Source: Debaryomyces hansenii CBS767
Taxonomy: Eukaryota > Ascomycota > Pichiomycetes > Serinales > Debaryomycetaceae
Assembly: GCF_000006445.2 (NCBI RefSeq)
Contig: NC_006044.2
Span: 1,280,483 to 1,344,482 of the forward strand
Direction: 5' to 3'
DNA length: 64,000 nucleotides
The translations under genes were made by a program, and so were the position numbers. Below are positions 20,687 to 32,117 of this stretch, one piece after another. Numbering within the stretch: position 1 is the first letter of the stretch; the number at the start of each line of letters is the position of its first letter. The notes beneath the pieces are model-generated. The model was not told the DNA's origin. It made no database searches and was given only the letters and a program-made list of their open reading frames with translations.

Positions 20687-23239
20687 TTAGAATTCTTCAG
20701 ACCTCAAACCAAAGTATCCATCTGGGGCTGTGGTTGGGTCCAATAAACTAACTTGTCCCATACCACCATCAGTACCTGCGTAAGAAACTGAATTTCCCCA
20801 CCAATTTATATCTTTTTCATGGTATTGAACAGCGAAGAAGATAATGATTCCACCGAATGCAACACCAGCATCAAGAGAAGATGACAAAATATAATTATAT
20901 TTTTCCCACCATGCACCAAATCTTTTCTTAATATAGTGGTTGAAAGCGAAACACATGTAGAGACCAGGAAGGAAATAACTTAAATTATAAGGTGCGTAAT
21001 TGAAGAGCCCACCAATGATAACTGCTGGTTGAAACCAACGAGTTTGTTTGTAAAAGTAATGTCTGACAGCAAGACATACAAGAGCAAGTAAAAAACCAAT
21101 AAGGAAACAATAAGGTAATACAGGATACAATTTATTGAAGACTCTTTTTGGTCCAATAACACCCCAAAATACTGAAGAAGAATAGTAAGAAACTTCACTA
21201 GGACAAGTGAAATTGTTTGACTGTTCATCAGTACATATTCCATCAATATTCGAGATTTCCCAATTTATAACAAGCAATGACACAATTATTTGGAAAATAG
21301 TTCCCAACAATTGACCACGGAAAACTGCTCGTGGAGGAACTTTTGCATAATGTGCCATTTTCTGATCATATACATACTGCTGAGCCTGGCCGGTAATATT
21401 GAATCCCAAAGCCTTCAAAAACATTAAAGCGTCACCATTTCCTGGTAATGCATACCCAATAATCAATTCCACTAAAACCTCGAGAGTGAAATAGTACCCG
21501 GTAACAGCGTAAATGATGCATAATGGGATCACAAACACAGCATTGATACCAAGGACTAAGAAGATCCCCCAAACAGGGGTGTTAGCAGGATAAACTTTTA
21601 CACAGACAATTGCGAAGACAAGCGCAATCAACATGATCACTAAAAAGCACCAGTCTGGAACTTCTTTATAATTAGACATCATTCGAGAATGTGGGTCTTT
21701 GAAACGTGAATAATTTGACGATCTGAAATCGGTAATCAGTTCTTTCAATGATTTGATTGAGTTCCAAATACCTTTACGTTCAGTAAAGAAGACGTATGGA
21801 ACCATGAACGTATAAAGGGCACAATTAGCACCGTAAACTACCAAGTTAGCAGCCGATAAATATGGTGGGCCGTATTTTTTATATTTATCCTCATCAAGTC
21901 TCCCGTTGGTAAGCACACTTTGGACCTCATATATTGTACCGGTATTTGTATAGATGTTGTTATCATTGATTGGAAGATAAGCGGTCCATTTGTAGTTGCT
22001 ATAATAAAGACCAATAATAACGAAAAACCCAATGAACATTCCAATCATCATATTCAAATATGTATAAAATGGGAATGCCAATGGAAGCCAATAACCAATA
22101 ATGTTCCAATCAAAACTCGAAATTGGATTTAAACCAAGGCCTTGAATAGATCCGGTAACAGTTGCCAAATTAAAGTTGTCAGGCTTGATCCAAGTCATCC
22201 AATTAAAATATGACAATGCTTGAAATAAATAATCAGGAACCCACATGTATAAAAATGAACAAGTAAACACAATAAAGAAAAATTTATAACGAGTGATTGT
22301 CCAGCCATGAATACTTTCTTTTTTTTCTTTCTTCAATAAAGCTCGATTAAGAGCGAGTGTAGGTAGAATAGTTGGCCAAACAGCACGAACTGGGTAGATA
22401 ACTATCTTTCTGAGAATACCTGCAAAACCAAAACCAAATAATTGAGTGCAAAGAGAAAGTAGAATTTGATAACCTGCAGTAATCCAAGTATTACCATAAA
22501 AGATATTTAGTTTTTCGACATAAAAGTTGTAACCAACATACATACCACCAATCGCGATATCAAACATAACAGTAGCAAACATCTGTTCTTTATAAGTCCA
22601 AGGACCCGGGTTTAGGGAATGCCTAGTTCCAAACAACGTAAATCCCCAATCTGGCAAAACATATTCAAGAGCAAGACCAGATGGATACATTAGCATCTGA
22701 CAAACTGAGGCAGATAAATAAATGGAAGGTTGTCTACGAGAGAAGAGTTCATTGACTCCAGTACCAACAACACACCAAAAGAACCCTAATATATAAGCAC
22801 GTATAGTTTCACAAGGGATATTTGGATCATCTAAGGGTGAAGAAATTGCACGAACTTCTGGATATGGAGAGTGGTATTCATTCAAAGCTGCATACATCTT
22901 GACGTTAAAAACCCAGTCATCATAACTCATTCTCAAATCATTATTATAACCGTTCACAATTTTTTGAATAAATTCAAAATCATCATATGGAAAATTTGGA
23001 TCATCATCATGATCTTGAAGACATTGTTTCAAAATATCAAGAGCCTTTGGTAATGGTAACTCGTCGGTTTTTTGAAAAAGATACTCTATTTCAGGAATGC
23101 TGGTATCATCAGTTAGAACATCACTGTGACCCAACTTTTCATAAAGTTTATGTTTATAGTCCTCATGAAGGGCAGTTGACTCATCTTTCAAATCCACTCG
23201 TATAAAATCGCTTTTGTCCTCAAGTTTCGTTTCAGACAT
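20687..23239 (-). CDS. Oligopeptide transporter, OPT family
   Basis: 850-residue plasma-membrane proton-coupled transporter of tetra- and pentapeptides or glutathione (OPT family: yeast Opt1/Opt2, Candida Opt1-8). It has a long hydrophilic N-terminus (about 1-145), including the family region FPYDDFEFIQKIVNGYNND, then about 12-14 hydrophobic segments. The family motif KIPPR is present as KVPPR (about 633-637). Other marks are SRRQPSIYLSASVCQML (after TM1) and TELITDF-like loops. The tail SEEF lies at the C-terminus after the last helix. The length is normal and the frame intact. Candida has several paralogues, so the exact orthologue and the peptide length preferred cannot be told by eye. Nitrogen regulation is likely from the family; no site is claimed. 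Confidence 0.93.
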   Translation of the reverse strand: MSETKLEDKSDFIRVDLKDESTALHEDYKHKLYEKLGHSDVLTDDTSIPEIEYLFQKTDELPLPKALDILKQCLQDHDDDPNFPYDDFEFIQKIVNGYNNDLRMSYDDWVFNVKMYAALNEYHSPYPEVRAISSPLDDPNIPCETIRAYILGFFWCVVGTGVNELFSRRQPSIYLSASVCQMLMYPSGLALEYVLPDWGFTLFGTRHSLNPGPWTYKEQMFATVMFDIAIGGMYVGYNFYVEKLNIFYGNTWITAGYQILLSLCTQLFGFGFAGILRKIVIYPVRAVWPTILPTLALNRALLKKEKKESIHGWTITRYKFFFIVFTCSFLYMWVPDYLFQALSYFNWMTWIKPDNFNLATVTGSIQGLGLNPISSFDWNIIGYWLPLAFPFYTYLNMMIGMFIGFFVIIGLYYSNYKWTAYLPINDNNIYTNTGTIYEVQSVLTNGRLDEDKYKKYGPPYLSAANLVVYGANCALYTFMVPYVFFTERKGIWNSIKSLKELITDFRSSNYSRFKDPHSRMMSNYKEVPDWCFLVIMLIALVFAIVCVKVYPANTPVWGIFLVLGINAVFVIPLCIIYAVTGYYFTLEVLVELIIGYALPGNGDALMFLKALGFNITGQAQQYVYDQKMAHYAKVPPRAVFRGQLLGTIFQIIVSLLVINWEISNIDGICTDEQSNNFTCPSEVSYYSSSVFWGVIGPKRVFNKLYPVLPYCFLIGFLLALVCLAVRHYFYKQTRWFQPAVIIGGLFNYAPYNLSYFLPGLYMCFAFNHYIKKRFGAWWEKYNYILSSSLDAGVAFGGIIIFFAVQYHEKDINWWGNSVSYAGTDGGMGQVSLLDPTTAPDGYFGLRSEEF

Positions 23240-25327
23240 TTTGCGTGGTGAAAAAAAGAGATTTTAAAAAATAACGATTCAGCCATATTTAAATCAAAAG
23301 GTTATGCATTTATATATATCATTTTTATGTTCAAATCAACTACGAGTCAGTAAAGTAAACCGATCGCGATATCTGGAAATCAATTAGTAGCCACTAATAG
23401 TGTCACAGCGATTATTTTTTTCCTTCAGTACACTCTACATATATGCACCGATCCGTATGAACGATCCGACGCACTTTCCTGTAAAGTTTGCGTTGGTTAC
23501 ATAGAATTTTATAGTTGACAGTAATATTTTGGGAGTAGTTTTGAGAGAACTATATAACTGAAAAAGATTGATGAAATGATTTAATTTAACTTTATTACGG
23601 TTTAATATTGAGTCATATAGCAATACTAAAGCGGGAAATGCTGTATAATTCCATTACCTTGTTTGAATGATATTAGCCCTAAATAATTAGTTATTTAAAA
23701 GGTAATATGAAGTGCAATTACAAGTCAAAAAGTTTTCTTGGCAAACCGCTGACAGAAACCGTTACGAACAAAACTGAATAATAAACCTTCTCATGTAGTG
23801 TGATTTCTGAGACACTATCGAGGATCAATAAAGATGAAATGAATATTTTCTGTGGACAGGTTATAACAACACAGACTGTATTTTTCCTTTTAGTTTAAAA
23901 GCTAATAGATTTATTCGTAAAGTTGATCATCTGAGTTCTATCTTTTTTTGGAATAAGTACAAGCAGTTCTGTTATAACACTCAACTCCGATATGTTTCAT
24001 GTTAGACTCAAACTTAATACTCACATTATTTGGGTATTAGGTTTAGTTTCCCTGTCAATAACGGAATATTCTTTATCCATGGTTTTCTAGAATACAATAT
24101 ACTACTCTTCATGCTTGTGTCGTTACTAGTGGCATTGTGGTTTTTCGTAGTTTGAAGTTCTAGATGCAATACAATTAGGTCCGAACAAGGCCTTTCTATG
24201 TAATATAAGGCGCATTAAATGGTGCACCTTATCACGTAATGTTGGCTCTCATGTTAAAGGATAACTAGAAAAAGTTTTTTGTCAAGCAGGCAATTATTAT
24301 CATCCGGTGTTCGTTCCTACTGTAACATCATAGAATTGAATTAATTTGTATATAATAAATTCAATTATATGAATAGATATGTAGGATTAATCGAATCAAT
24401 AAATCCAATAATTCTTCAGCTTCAATTAAAGTATGCGCTGAAAAATAACTTCAAAGTATTTTTTGAAAGGCGGGTCAAATATGCATTATCTGATTAGTGT
24501 TTACCGAAGCTCATAACCTTATACATTTACGAGATTTATCTGATTAAGTTACTTCTCATTGAATTCATACATGAGAGAACAATTCTTTCATTTTTTATTT
24601 CTTATTCGATAATAAAGACATCAATCGTATATGTTTTTTGGATTATTAATGTTTACACTACCTCTATAAGAATAAAGTATGCTTAATGAATTTACGAAAA
24701 GTGATACATTTTCAATTTTACTATTATGTTTCTATTCTTCAAATTTTACAATCATTCACGTTCGTGTCATATATCTCCCCGCTATATTTTAAAGGAATCC
24801 ATCAATGCAAACTTTTTTCAACGTCTTGTTAGTGACATCTTGAGATTCGTAGATTTTATATCTGCATTAACAGAAAAAAAAAAGAGAAATATTTCAGCTG
24901 TATCCATCCATGCCAAGACTTGAATTCAAATTAGATGTATAAACATTTAATGCGACTGTGAAGGTCATTTTTTAGCTTCTCTTCCTAAGTTAGGAAAAAT
25001 ATAATAAATTTGTAACAATTTCCAGGTATGACAGCTAATTTACAAAACTTTATATTGAATCTGCATGTACCATGTGTAATTAAATTATCCTACTGTTCTG
25101 GGTTTTGCCAAGAAAAACTGAGTGCGAAGATTTTCGGTTTAGATTAGTTACGAGGTATATCAGATTAATCTTGACTTATTAATGGCGGCCTTGCATGCAA
25201 TTCATAGATAGTCATCATCGTCAGTGAAAACAACTCAAGGCCAATGTAATATAAATAAGACACAATCTATTTTTTTTTTGATTTTCGAAGAAAATTAAAC
25301 AATTTTTTGTTGTTAAGTCTTATAGAA
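23240..25327. other. Long divergent intergenic region, OPT / siderophore transporter
   Basis: 2.1 kb between two divergent transporter genes. No coding relic is recognised. It contains iron-type GATA elements (listed separately at 24,486 and 24,536) and a T tract just before the siderophore transporter. Its unusual length could reflect loss of a gene or a long regulatory region. Confidence 0.5.
24486..24544 (-). promoter_or_regulatory. Two iron-responsive GATA-type sites (ATCAGATAA)
   Basis: The word TTATCTGAT occurs at 24,486-24,494 and again at 24,536-24,544. On the minus strand it reads ATCAGATAA, which fits ATC(A/T)GATAA, the extended site of fungal iron-repressor GATA factors (Fep1, SreA, Sre1, Sfu1). 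The pair lies about 0.8 kb before the siderophore transporter start. Binding is inference. Confidence 0.45.
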
Positions 25328-27193
25328 ATGGTTCAAGATCATGATTGCAAGGAGATACCTCCCATAGGTAGAGATGAAGAAAACACAACGAAGTGTACTA
25401 TGGATAATGAATTTAAAGAGGTCGACGAATATGAACAATCTTCAAGTACCAAAACTCATGAACCACATGTCCCCCTTATGAGAGGTGTTCAGCTCATAGA
25501 AAATGTTAAGACAGCCATGGATGATTCAAAGAGAGGCAATATTGTAAAAGCTGTTTATGGTACTTCTATCCTTGTTTGTGCTTGGGCAGCCTCATTAGAC
25601 GCATCTACTACTAACAGTTTACAGCCTTTAGCAACATCTTCTTTTGGGGCTCATTCAAGTTTGGCGACTATAAATATTGCAAATGGTATCATTGGTGCAG
25701 TAAGTAATCCTATATTAGCGAAGTTTGCTGATTTGATTTCAAGAACTTTTATTTACATCATTTCTGTGTTTTTTTATACAGTTGGTTATATTATTGCAGC
25801 TTCAAGTCAAACTGCTACCGCATTTATTGTTGGGCTAGGGATAGCTACTGTAGGTAAAACTGGCGTGGATTTCGTGAACACTCTTATTGTGATTGATTTC
25901 ACACCTTTAAAATGGAGAGGATTTGTCACGTCAATTTTAGCAACACCTTTTATCATAAATTGTTGGTTTGCAGGTCTAATTGTTGGCGATTTACGGGTAG
26001 CTAATTGGAAATGGGGTTACGGCATGTTTGCTATAATAATTCCAGTTGTATTGCTACCTGCAATAGCCCTAATGACTTATTTTGACAAGACAGTTACACT
26101 CGCTGATAGTTTTTCAGCTGGTAAATCTAAGACAAAGAAAGAAGAGCTCTATAATATCGTATCTATAATCAAGCAAGGATTGATAGAAGTGGATGCATTT
26201 GGTTTATTGTTACTAGGATTTGGATTCGCATTATTATTATTACCATTCTCTCTAGCTGGCTCAGCTGACAACGGTTGGAGAAACCCAAGTTTAATTGCCA
26301 TGATTATTGTTGGTGGATTGTTGGTGATAGCGTTTTTTGTTTACGAAATATACTATGCACCATTTCCGGCAATGCCAAAAAGAATATTGAATGTGACATT
26401 GGTAATGTCAATTATCATAGACTTTTTCTATTACTTTGCTGGGTATATAGGGTTGCTTTATTTTTCATCCTACGTTTTTGTTGTCAAAGATTGGAATTAT
26501 ACAAACTGGACCTACTTTAATAATACTCTTACTCTAGCGTTATGTATATTCGGCGTTATTGCGGGTATTTTATTCAGAGTCACCCGTAGATATAAAATTT
26601 GGCAATTGCTAGGTCTCGCAATGAGGATTATCTCTTATGGGATTTTGATACTGGGTAAAGGTTCTACTATAGTCACTGGCGCATTGATTGCTCATCCGAT
26701 ATTGGCAGGTGGGGGTGGTGGTCTTTCTGTTGTTGCCTCCGGTGTTGCACTCCAAGCATCTGTGGAGCATTCTCAAGTTGCTTTGGCAATTGCCATGCTA
26801 AGCCTTTGGACTCGCATTGGTGGTTCAATAGGAGAAGCCATTACTAGTGCTATATGGAACGCTAAAATGCCTGCTAGTTTAAGAAAACATTTATCTTCAT
26901 CTGTTTCCGACGCACAGGTTGCTGAATTTTTTGGAGATATTACATTACTCCATGAATACCCAATTAAAAGTGAAATTAGACAAGGGGCTATTGCAGCCTA
27001 CCAAGAAGTAAATTACTATTTCTTTTGTATTGCTCTAGGATTGTCTTTCATCCCATTTATCTGTGCGTTTTTTCAGACTAATTACTTCCTCAATGACAAG
27101 CAAAATGCAGTAGATCAAGATGTACATGATGAAAAAGACATAACAAAAGGTGCTCCGAAAAATTGGAAAGATAAGTTTGCAAGATGCTTCTGA
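25328..27193 (+). CDS. Siderophore-iron transporter, ARN/SIT family (MFS)
   Basis: 621-residue MFS transporter importing ferric siderophore chelates. The start is the ATG at 25,328 (MVQDHD); seven upstream sense codons begin with a TTG and are not used. A hydrophilic N-terminus of about 75 residues precedes about 14 membrane segments, the count typical of the SIT subfamily. Characteristic stretches are WAASLDASTTNSLQPLATSS in TM1 and its loop, GKTGVDFVNTLIVIDFTPLKWRG around TM4-5, and the late LWTRIGGSIGEAITSAIW. The C-terminal tail is short and charged. Two ATCAGATAA sites upstream suggest repression by an iron-sensing GATA factor. The substrate (ferrichrome, coprogen, enterobactin or other) cannot be told. 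Subtelomeric or accessory siting of such transporters is common in yeasts. Confidence 0.93.
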   Translation: MVQDHDCKEIPPIGRDEENTTKCTMDNEFKEVDEYEQSSSTKTHEPHVPLMRGVQLIENVKTAMDDSKRGNIVKAVYGTSILVCAWAASLDASTTNSLQPLATSSFGAHSSLATINIANGIIGAVSNPILAKFADLISRTFIYIISVFFYTVGYIIAASSQTATAFIVGLGIATVGKTGVDFVNTLIVIDFTPLKWRGFVTSILATPFIINCWFAGLIVGDLRVANWKWGYGMFAIIIPVVLLPAIALMTYFDKTVTLADSFSAGKSKTKKEELYNIVSIIKQGLIEVDAFGLLLLGFGFALLLLPFSLAGSADNGWRNPSLIAMIIVGGLLVIAFFVYEIYYAPFPAMPKRILNVTLVMSIIIDFFYYFAGYIGLLYFSSYVFVVKDWNYTNWTYFNNTLTLALCIFGVIAGILFRVTRRYKIWQLLGLAMRIISYGILILGKGSTIVTGALIAHPILAGGGGGLSVVASGVALQASVEHSQVALAIAMLSLWTRIGGSIGEAITSAIWNAKMPASLRKHLSSSVSDAQVAEFFGDITLLHEYPIKSEIRQGAIAAYQEVNYYFFCIALGLSFIPFICAFFQTNYFLNDKQNAVDQDVHDEKDITKGAPKNWKDKFARCF

Positions 27194-28161
27194 GAAATTT
27201 GTCGTTAGATATTTCTAAAAGTATCTAGCGTTTTTCTATTCGATAACCATGATCTTATAAAAGCAATCTTAAATTTCGGATTTACATATATATACTCCTT
27301 GAACTAAATACAAATAATTAAAATATGTCGAAGAATAGGTCTGGACAAAAATGGATTACAGATGAGCGACGATTAAAAGCTCCCAGTTTAAACAGATTTC
27401 TTATGACGAGGGGTTGGTAAATTCAATATCGGTATTACTCATCAGGACCTATTGTTGGTAAGATAGTGTACATCATGATTAGAACAACTTTATTTCACAA
27501 GCACTAATTCGGTTATCTGTAAAAGTATTATTCTTTTATAACCATTTTACATGTGTATAGTTAATATACGTTCAGGAGATTAGCCTAGAAATAAGAAAAC
27601 GATTTCCAGAATAATCAGTAATATATGATCATGTTTTTTAATGTGTGTCTTCAGAAGATAACAGTGCTTTGGGGTAACGTTCTACTGGTTATGATTTAGT
27701 AATACAACAACGTTCTAGGAGATGAATTCTTTTAATACAGTTGAAGCTAAAAAAATTTGCACATGATAATTCTTTCAGAATCCAGTAGATGAATTGAAAC
27801 AAAAAGCATATATTAGAGTTCTACATTAGTTCTATCAATTCTACCCGTTGACGCCGGATTAATTTTATAATCGTACGCCATATGACCTAATATCTCCAGG
27901 GCAGTTCAACCAATCGGCTTCCGCTCTCGGGAATTATTACTCAGCATAAAGAAATAGAAACGTTTTATATAGAGGAATAGCAAGTAACAGGAACAACTTT
28001 GCATATTTATTCAAAATTCTCCGAATTTCCAGAGAACAAAAATTTTTCCGACTATTAACCTTCTTCAGGGTTCAAATCACGAGATGGCTAACAAGTATAA
28101 ATAAAGTGACCTTTACGCAAAATGTATAACTCCGTCGGTGTTAATAGATAGATGAAGAATC
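27194..28161. other. Intergenic region before the hexose transporter
   Basis: About 970 bp between two tandem + strand transporters. A short reading beginning MSKNRSGQKWITDERR near 27,325 stops after about 30 codons and is not called a gene. The last 150 bp hold candidate Rgt1-type sites, listed separately. Confidence 0.4.
28017..28050 (-). promoter_or_regulatory. Two candidate Rgt1-type sites (CGGANNA)
   Basis: TTCTCCG (28,017-28,023) and TTTTCCG (28,044-28,050) read CGGAGAA and CGGAAAA on the minus strand, fitting the CGGANNA site of the glucose-responsive repressor Rgt1. They lie 112-145 bp before the hexose transporter start. The motif is short, so chance occurrence is possible. Confidence 0.35.
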
Positions 28162-29892
28162 ATGACCAATACAGAACCAAATACGGAGAGCCTGACAGTA
28201 GAAGCAGGTGTAAATGATAATGTGAGCACATCTAATAGTACTACTAATTATGGAACTGAACCTCAAGGAACACATGAGAAGTTAGAAAATTATGGTGATA
28301 TTGAAAAGCATGAAATACCAGATAATGAAGGGCAAATTCCAACCGCAGATGAGATTTTAAATAAGTTACCGGTCATGCCAGAAAGGTCAACTAAGGATCA
28401 ACTTTCATCTATAGTTCTTTGTTTTTTCATTGCTTTTGGTGGATTTATTTTTGGGTTCGATACAGGTACCATTTCTGGATTCACCAACATGCCTGACTAT
28501 ATAGATAGGTTTGGTTTACAAGATGCTAATGGTGATTCTAAGACTTATAAGATTGGTTTGATCGTTGCCATTTTTAATGTTGGTTGTGCATTTGGGTGTA
28601 TTTTCTTATCTAAGATTGCAGATGTTTATGGACGTCGAATTGGATTGATGTTTGCAATGATTGTATATATCGTGGGCATCATTATTCAGATTTCAGCACA
28701 GTCTTCTTGGATTCAGATTGTTTTTGGTCGTTTGATTGCAGGATTTGCTGTGGGTACCGTTTCTGTGTTGTCGCCGTTGTTTATTAGTGAGACTTCACCA
28801 AAAGCATATAGAGGTACGTTAGTTTGTTGTTTCCAACTTTGCGTCACTTTTGGTATTTTTATTGGGTACTGTATTAATTATGGTACATATCATAACTTTA
28901 ATGACTCTCGCCAGTGGAGAATTTCTCTAGGTTTGTCTTTTGCGTGGGCTATATTTTTATTCATCGGTATGGTCTTCCTGCCTGAATCGCCACGTTACTT
29001 GATTGAAAAAGGTAAGATTGAAGAAGCAAAGAAATCTATCTCTTTCTCGAATGGTGTTTCACCAGAAGAGCCAGGCGTGTATACTGAAATCCAATTAATT
29101 CAAAGTGGTATTGACAGAGAAAAACTTGCGGGGAATGCATCATGGGGTCAGTTGGTTGTTGGTAAGCCAAGGATACTTATGCGTGTTATAACTGGTGTTA
29201 TGTTGCAATCATTGCAACAGTTAACTGGGAATAACTATTTTTTCTACTATGGTACATACATTTTTGATGCTGTGGGATTGAGTGATTCATTCCAGACATC
29301 TATTGTGTTGGGTGTTGTGAACTTTGCATCTACTTTTGTTGGTATCTATGCAATTGAGAAACTAGGAAGAAGATTATGTTTATTAAGCGGAGGTGTTGCG
29401 ATGGCTATTTGTTTTTTGATCTACTCAGTCTTGGGCACTGTAGGTGATGTGCATATAAAGCCCCAAGGTAATGCTCAAATTTTTATTACAACTCTTTTCA
29501 TTTTCTTCTTCGCCTCAACTTGGGCGGGCGGTGTCTATTCAATTGTTTCCGAAATATATCCTTTGAGAATTAGGTCTAAAGCCATGGCCGTTGCAACAGC
29601 CGGTAACTGGACTTGGGGATTCTTGATTTCCTTCTTTACCACTGCAATTACAAATGAGATCCAATTTGCATATGGTTTTGTTTTCTTCGGTTGTATTTGC
29701 TTCGGTACTGTGTTCACATATTTCTTTGTTTATGAAACTAAAGGATTGTCATTGGAAGAAGTTGATCAATTATATGCATCGGGGATACCCGCATGGAAAT
29801 CAAGTTCATGGAAGGTTCCTTCACAAGAAGACATGGCTTTCTCTGCGGGATACGCTGCAAAAGATAAGCCTGAAGATAAAAGACAGGAGTAA
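28162..29892 (+). CDS. Hexose transporter (HGT/HXT-like, MFS sugar porter)
   Basis: 576-residue plasma-membrane hexose transporter. A hydrophilic N-terminus of about 75 residues precedes 12 membrane segments. Sugar-porter marks are GGFIFGFDTGTISGF in TM1, ADVYGRRIGL after TM2, FGRLIAGFAVGTVSVLSP in TM4, PESPRYLIEKG at the start of the central loop, LQSLQQLTGNNYFFYYGTYI in TM7, and YETKGLSLEEVDQLY after TM12. These features group it with the yeast HXT and Candida HGT branch of facilitators rather than with the proton symporter HGT1 type. It lacks the very long C-terminal tail of the glucose sensors Snf3 and Rgt2. Candidate Rgt1 sites lie close upstream. In a CTG-clade host the Leu of the FLPESPR segment would be Ser, since its codon is CTG. 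Confidence 0.93.
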   Translation: MTNTEPNTESLTVEAGVNDNVSTSNSTTNYGTEPQGTHEKLENYGDIEKHEIPDNEGQIPTADEILNKLPVMPERSTKDQLSSIVLCFFIAFGGFIFGFDTGTISGFTNMPDYIDRFGLQDANGDSKTYKIGLIVAIFNVGCAFGCIFLSKIADVYGRRIGLMFAMIVYIVGIIIQISAQSSWIQIVFGRLIAGFAVGTVSVLSPLFISETSPKAYRGTLVCCFQLCVTFGIFIGYCINYGTYHNFNDSRQWRISLGLSFAWAIFLFIGMVFLPESPRYLIEKGKIEEAKKSISFSNGVSPEEPGVYTEIQLIQSGIDREKLAGNASWGQLVVGKPRILMRVITGVMLQSLQQLTGNNYFFYYGTYIFDAVGLSDSFQTSIVLGVVNFASTFVGIYAIEKLGRRLCLLSGGVAMAICFLIYSVLGTVGDVHIKPQGNAQIFITTLFIFFFASTWAGGVYSIVSEIYPLRIRSKAMAVATAGNWTWGFLISFFTTAITNEIQFAYGFVFFGCICFGTVFTYFFVYETKGLSLEEVDQLYASGIPAWKSSSWKVPSQEDMAFSAGYAAKDKPEDKRQE

Positions 29893-31663
29893 CGAGTTTC
29901 TATATTGTTCATTAAAATATAACACTCTATATACACATATACTTTTAATTTTAGTCTTAGAAACAATATTTTAACTATTTCAATATGAAACATTCGATTA
30001 CCTAGTTTAGTATTACCATATACCATTAAGCAATAGCTAGGAGTACATTATTAAACTTCGTCTTATGAAAGTTTGAATCTTGGAACCCGTCGAACGGTTT
30101 TGTTTATACGTCCCGTTCAGAATCAGAAGTATTATAGAATATAATGATATATGGCTATAATTATGTGAATTCATAAGCAAATAATTTAAGGAGTTTTTAT
30201 GTACTAATATGATTAAGATAGCAATACCAAAAATCTTTATTGTAAGCAAACAGACACAAAACTTTATAGACTGAACTTTTTAGTATGAAATCTATTGGTT
30301 CTACCCAATGTTATATATTAGGCGACATTGTCGCAAACTGCCTTATAAGGGAGTTCTTCGAATTTAATTTTGCGCGGCTTTTTGACAAAGGATGCCGAAG
30401 AAGAAGTAACTATCAATCGCAATTTGGCAATCCGTCAAATATAAACCCCTTTAGACCGGCAACTAATAACCTTGGTTCTAATAAGAAATCATGCATGCAT
30501 TGGGTGCAAACATAACCAGATACTATTTTTGTAGAGCATAAACTGAGTGTTAGTACTATAGCAATTTTCAATCCAACATTCGCAGCATGTACTTTTGCAA
30601 AGGTATAGATGGAATAGATTCTTGAATTTGGATCATGTTTAGTATCTATTCACTTTGAGGTTTTAAGGGGCCCTCATATCAACGGAGATTTGAATTCAGA
30701 TATAAATGATTCCGATAGGTAGGAAGGAGTAAAGGGAATAGCTTATACTCTCAGAATACATATTAATTTTTCATTAAGCTCTAAATAATTTTTACTTTTT
30801 AATCCCGAAGCATACTATTCTCTGGAATAATATGACAGAAAACCAGCTCCTTAATTTTAATGTTTCGAATAAACGTCTATGGAGAGTTCTGGAAGATTAG
30901 AATAAGATTAAATATGAAGGGAAAATTGAAAGAACGATATATGCTTAAAATATTTAAGAATGCTTACTTTGAAAGATAATATTTGTTAGTTTCTATACTG
31001 GAGAAAAAAACTTCAACTTTTATTTATAGGTGTTGAGATTGACTTTGATTGGGTTAACAAAGTGAATACTACCAGTGAATATTCCCATTCTAAGACAAAT
31101 GGGATGACCATGAGCTGATAAAATAATTAATTAAACTATTTATTACTGGTTTAAGTAATACCAATTACCGTTTATGGCAAAGAGTTCAAATGTGTAATCC
31201 CAACAATCTACTATATAAGGAGGTCAATTTAAAAGGTATTCAGATTGTATCTTAGATAGTAAGTTATACTTGAAATTATTGATTATATTATACTGTTATA
31301 TTGTGTAAAACCTGAAAAAGATAAAAAGAATACTGAAATGAGTTCCCCTTTAGAGAAATCACTTCAAGAGGTTATATATTATAATGGGAGACTATATGCA
31401 TATATTATATTTTTGGGTATTATTTGATACATGATATCAGAAAATTTTCAGAGCTTAGTGTTTTTCAAGTATAGGAATAATAATTAATTTTATTATCTAT
31501 ATTGAACAGTATCAAGTGTTAATTCCCTGCTGCAAATAAATGAAATCAAGGGAGGAACATAGCTGAAGCGTGTCAATACCGAGTTCCATATCTTCTGTCT
31601 GCCCAATAAAGAATTTTCAAATTAAAGATCTATAATCTATTGATATTTGTTTTACCTTATTTT
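29893..31663. other. Long gene-poor region
   Basis: 1.8 kb of AT-rich DNA downstream of the hexose transporter. The longest + strand frame with an ATG (30,285-30,515, 76 codons) has no recognisable domain and no support from context, so I do not call it. No repeat or RNA gene seen. Confidence 0.4.
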
Positions 31664-32117
31664 ATGAAGTTTTCAACACTAGGGTATATAATAATTGCAA
31701 GCTCAAAGATAGCTTATGGCTCATCATCGTTACCGATGGACATTGATGCCAACCCTAGTAATATTGACTGTGAGTGGATGAGCAACTGTACCCAGCTAGC
31801 AGAAATGCAAAAAAAAGACATGTGGAGCATACTACGATAATCCTCAAGGCCCAAAATTAATGGCCTGCATTTGTACTCTTCCCGACGATTATTGGAATAA
31901 TATGTACCAATGTATTAAGTGCTCTCCTCAAATCGATGCAATGGACATCTCGGCAAATGAGTTGAGTGACACATTTAAAGGTGAGTATTGTACTTCTCAG
32001 TCAAGCTCAACTGAATTAGCTAGTTCATCTAGTCTTTCAGCAGCACTAAATATTGCAAACCTCCCGAATTTGAAATTATGGTACCTATCTATTTCACTTT
32101 TATCTTTCATTATTTAG
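31664..32117 (+). pseudogene. GPI-type cysteine-rich wall protein with a single frameshift
   Basis: An ATG at 31,664 starts a signal peptide (MKFSTLGYIIIASSKIAYGS) and a Cys-containing segment that stops at 31,838. A second frame carries on the same design (CGAYYDNPQGPKLMACICT, then more cysteines), a Ser-rich stretch (SSSTELASSSSLSAAL) and a hydrophobic C-terminus ending LSISLLSFII, as in GPI-anchored proteins. The two frames meet at a run of eight A (31,809-31,816). A one-base change there would join them into one small cell-wall protein of roughly 150 residues. This may be a recent pseudogene or a sequence error. The cysteine pattern is not one I can name; CFEM-like is possible. Confidence 0.6.

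Noticed and set aside
28055..28085. GGGTTCAAATC, a B-box-like word before the hexose transporter
   Set aside because: No A box at the right distance and no cloverleaf; treated as chance.
30285..30515. 76-codon + strand frame with an ATG
   Set aside because: No domain, signal or context; the composition is not clearly coding.
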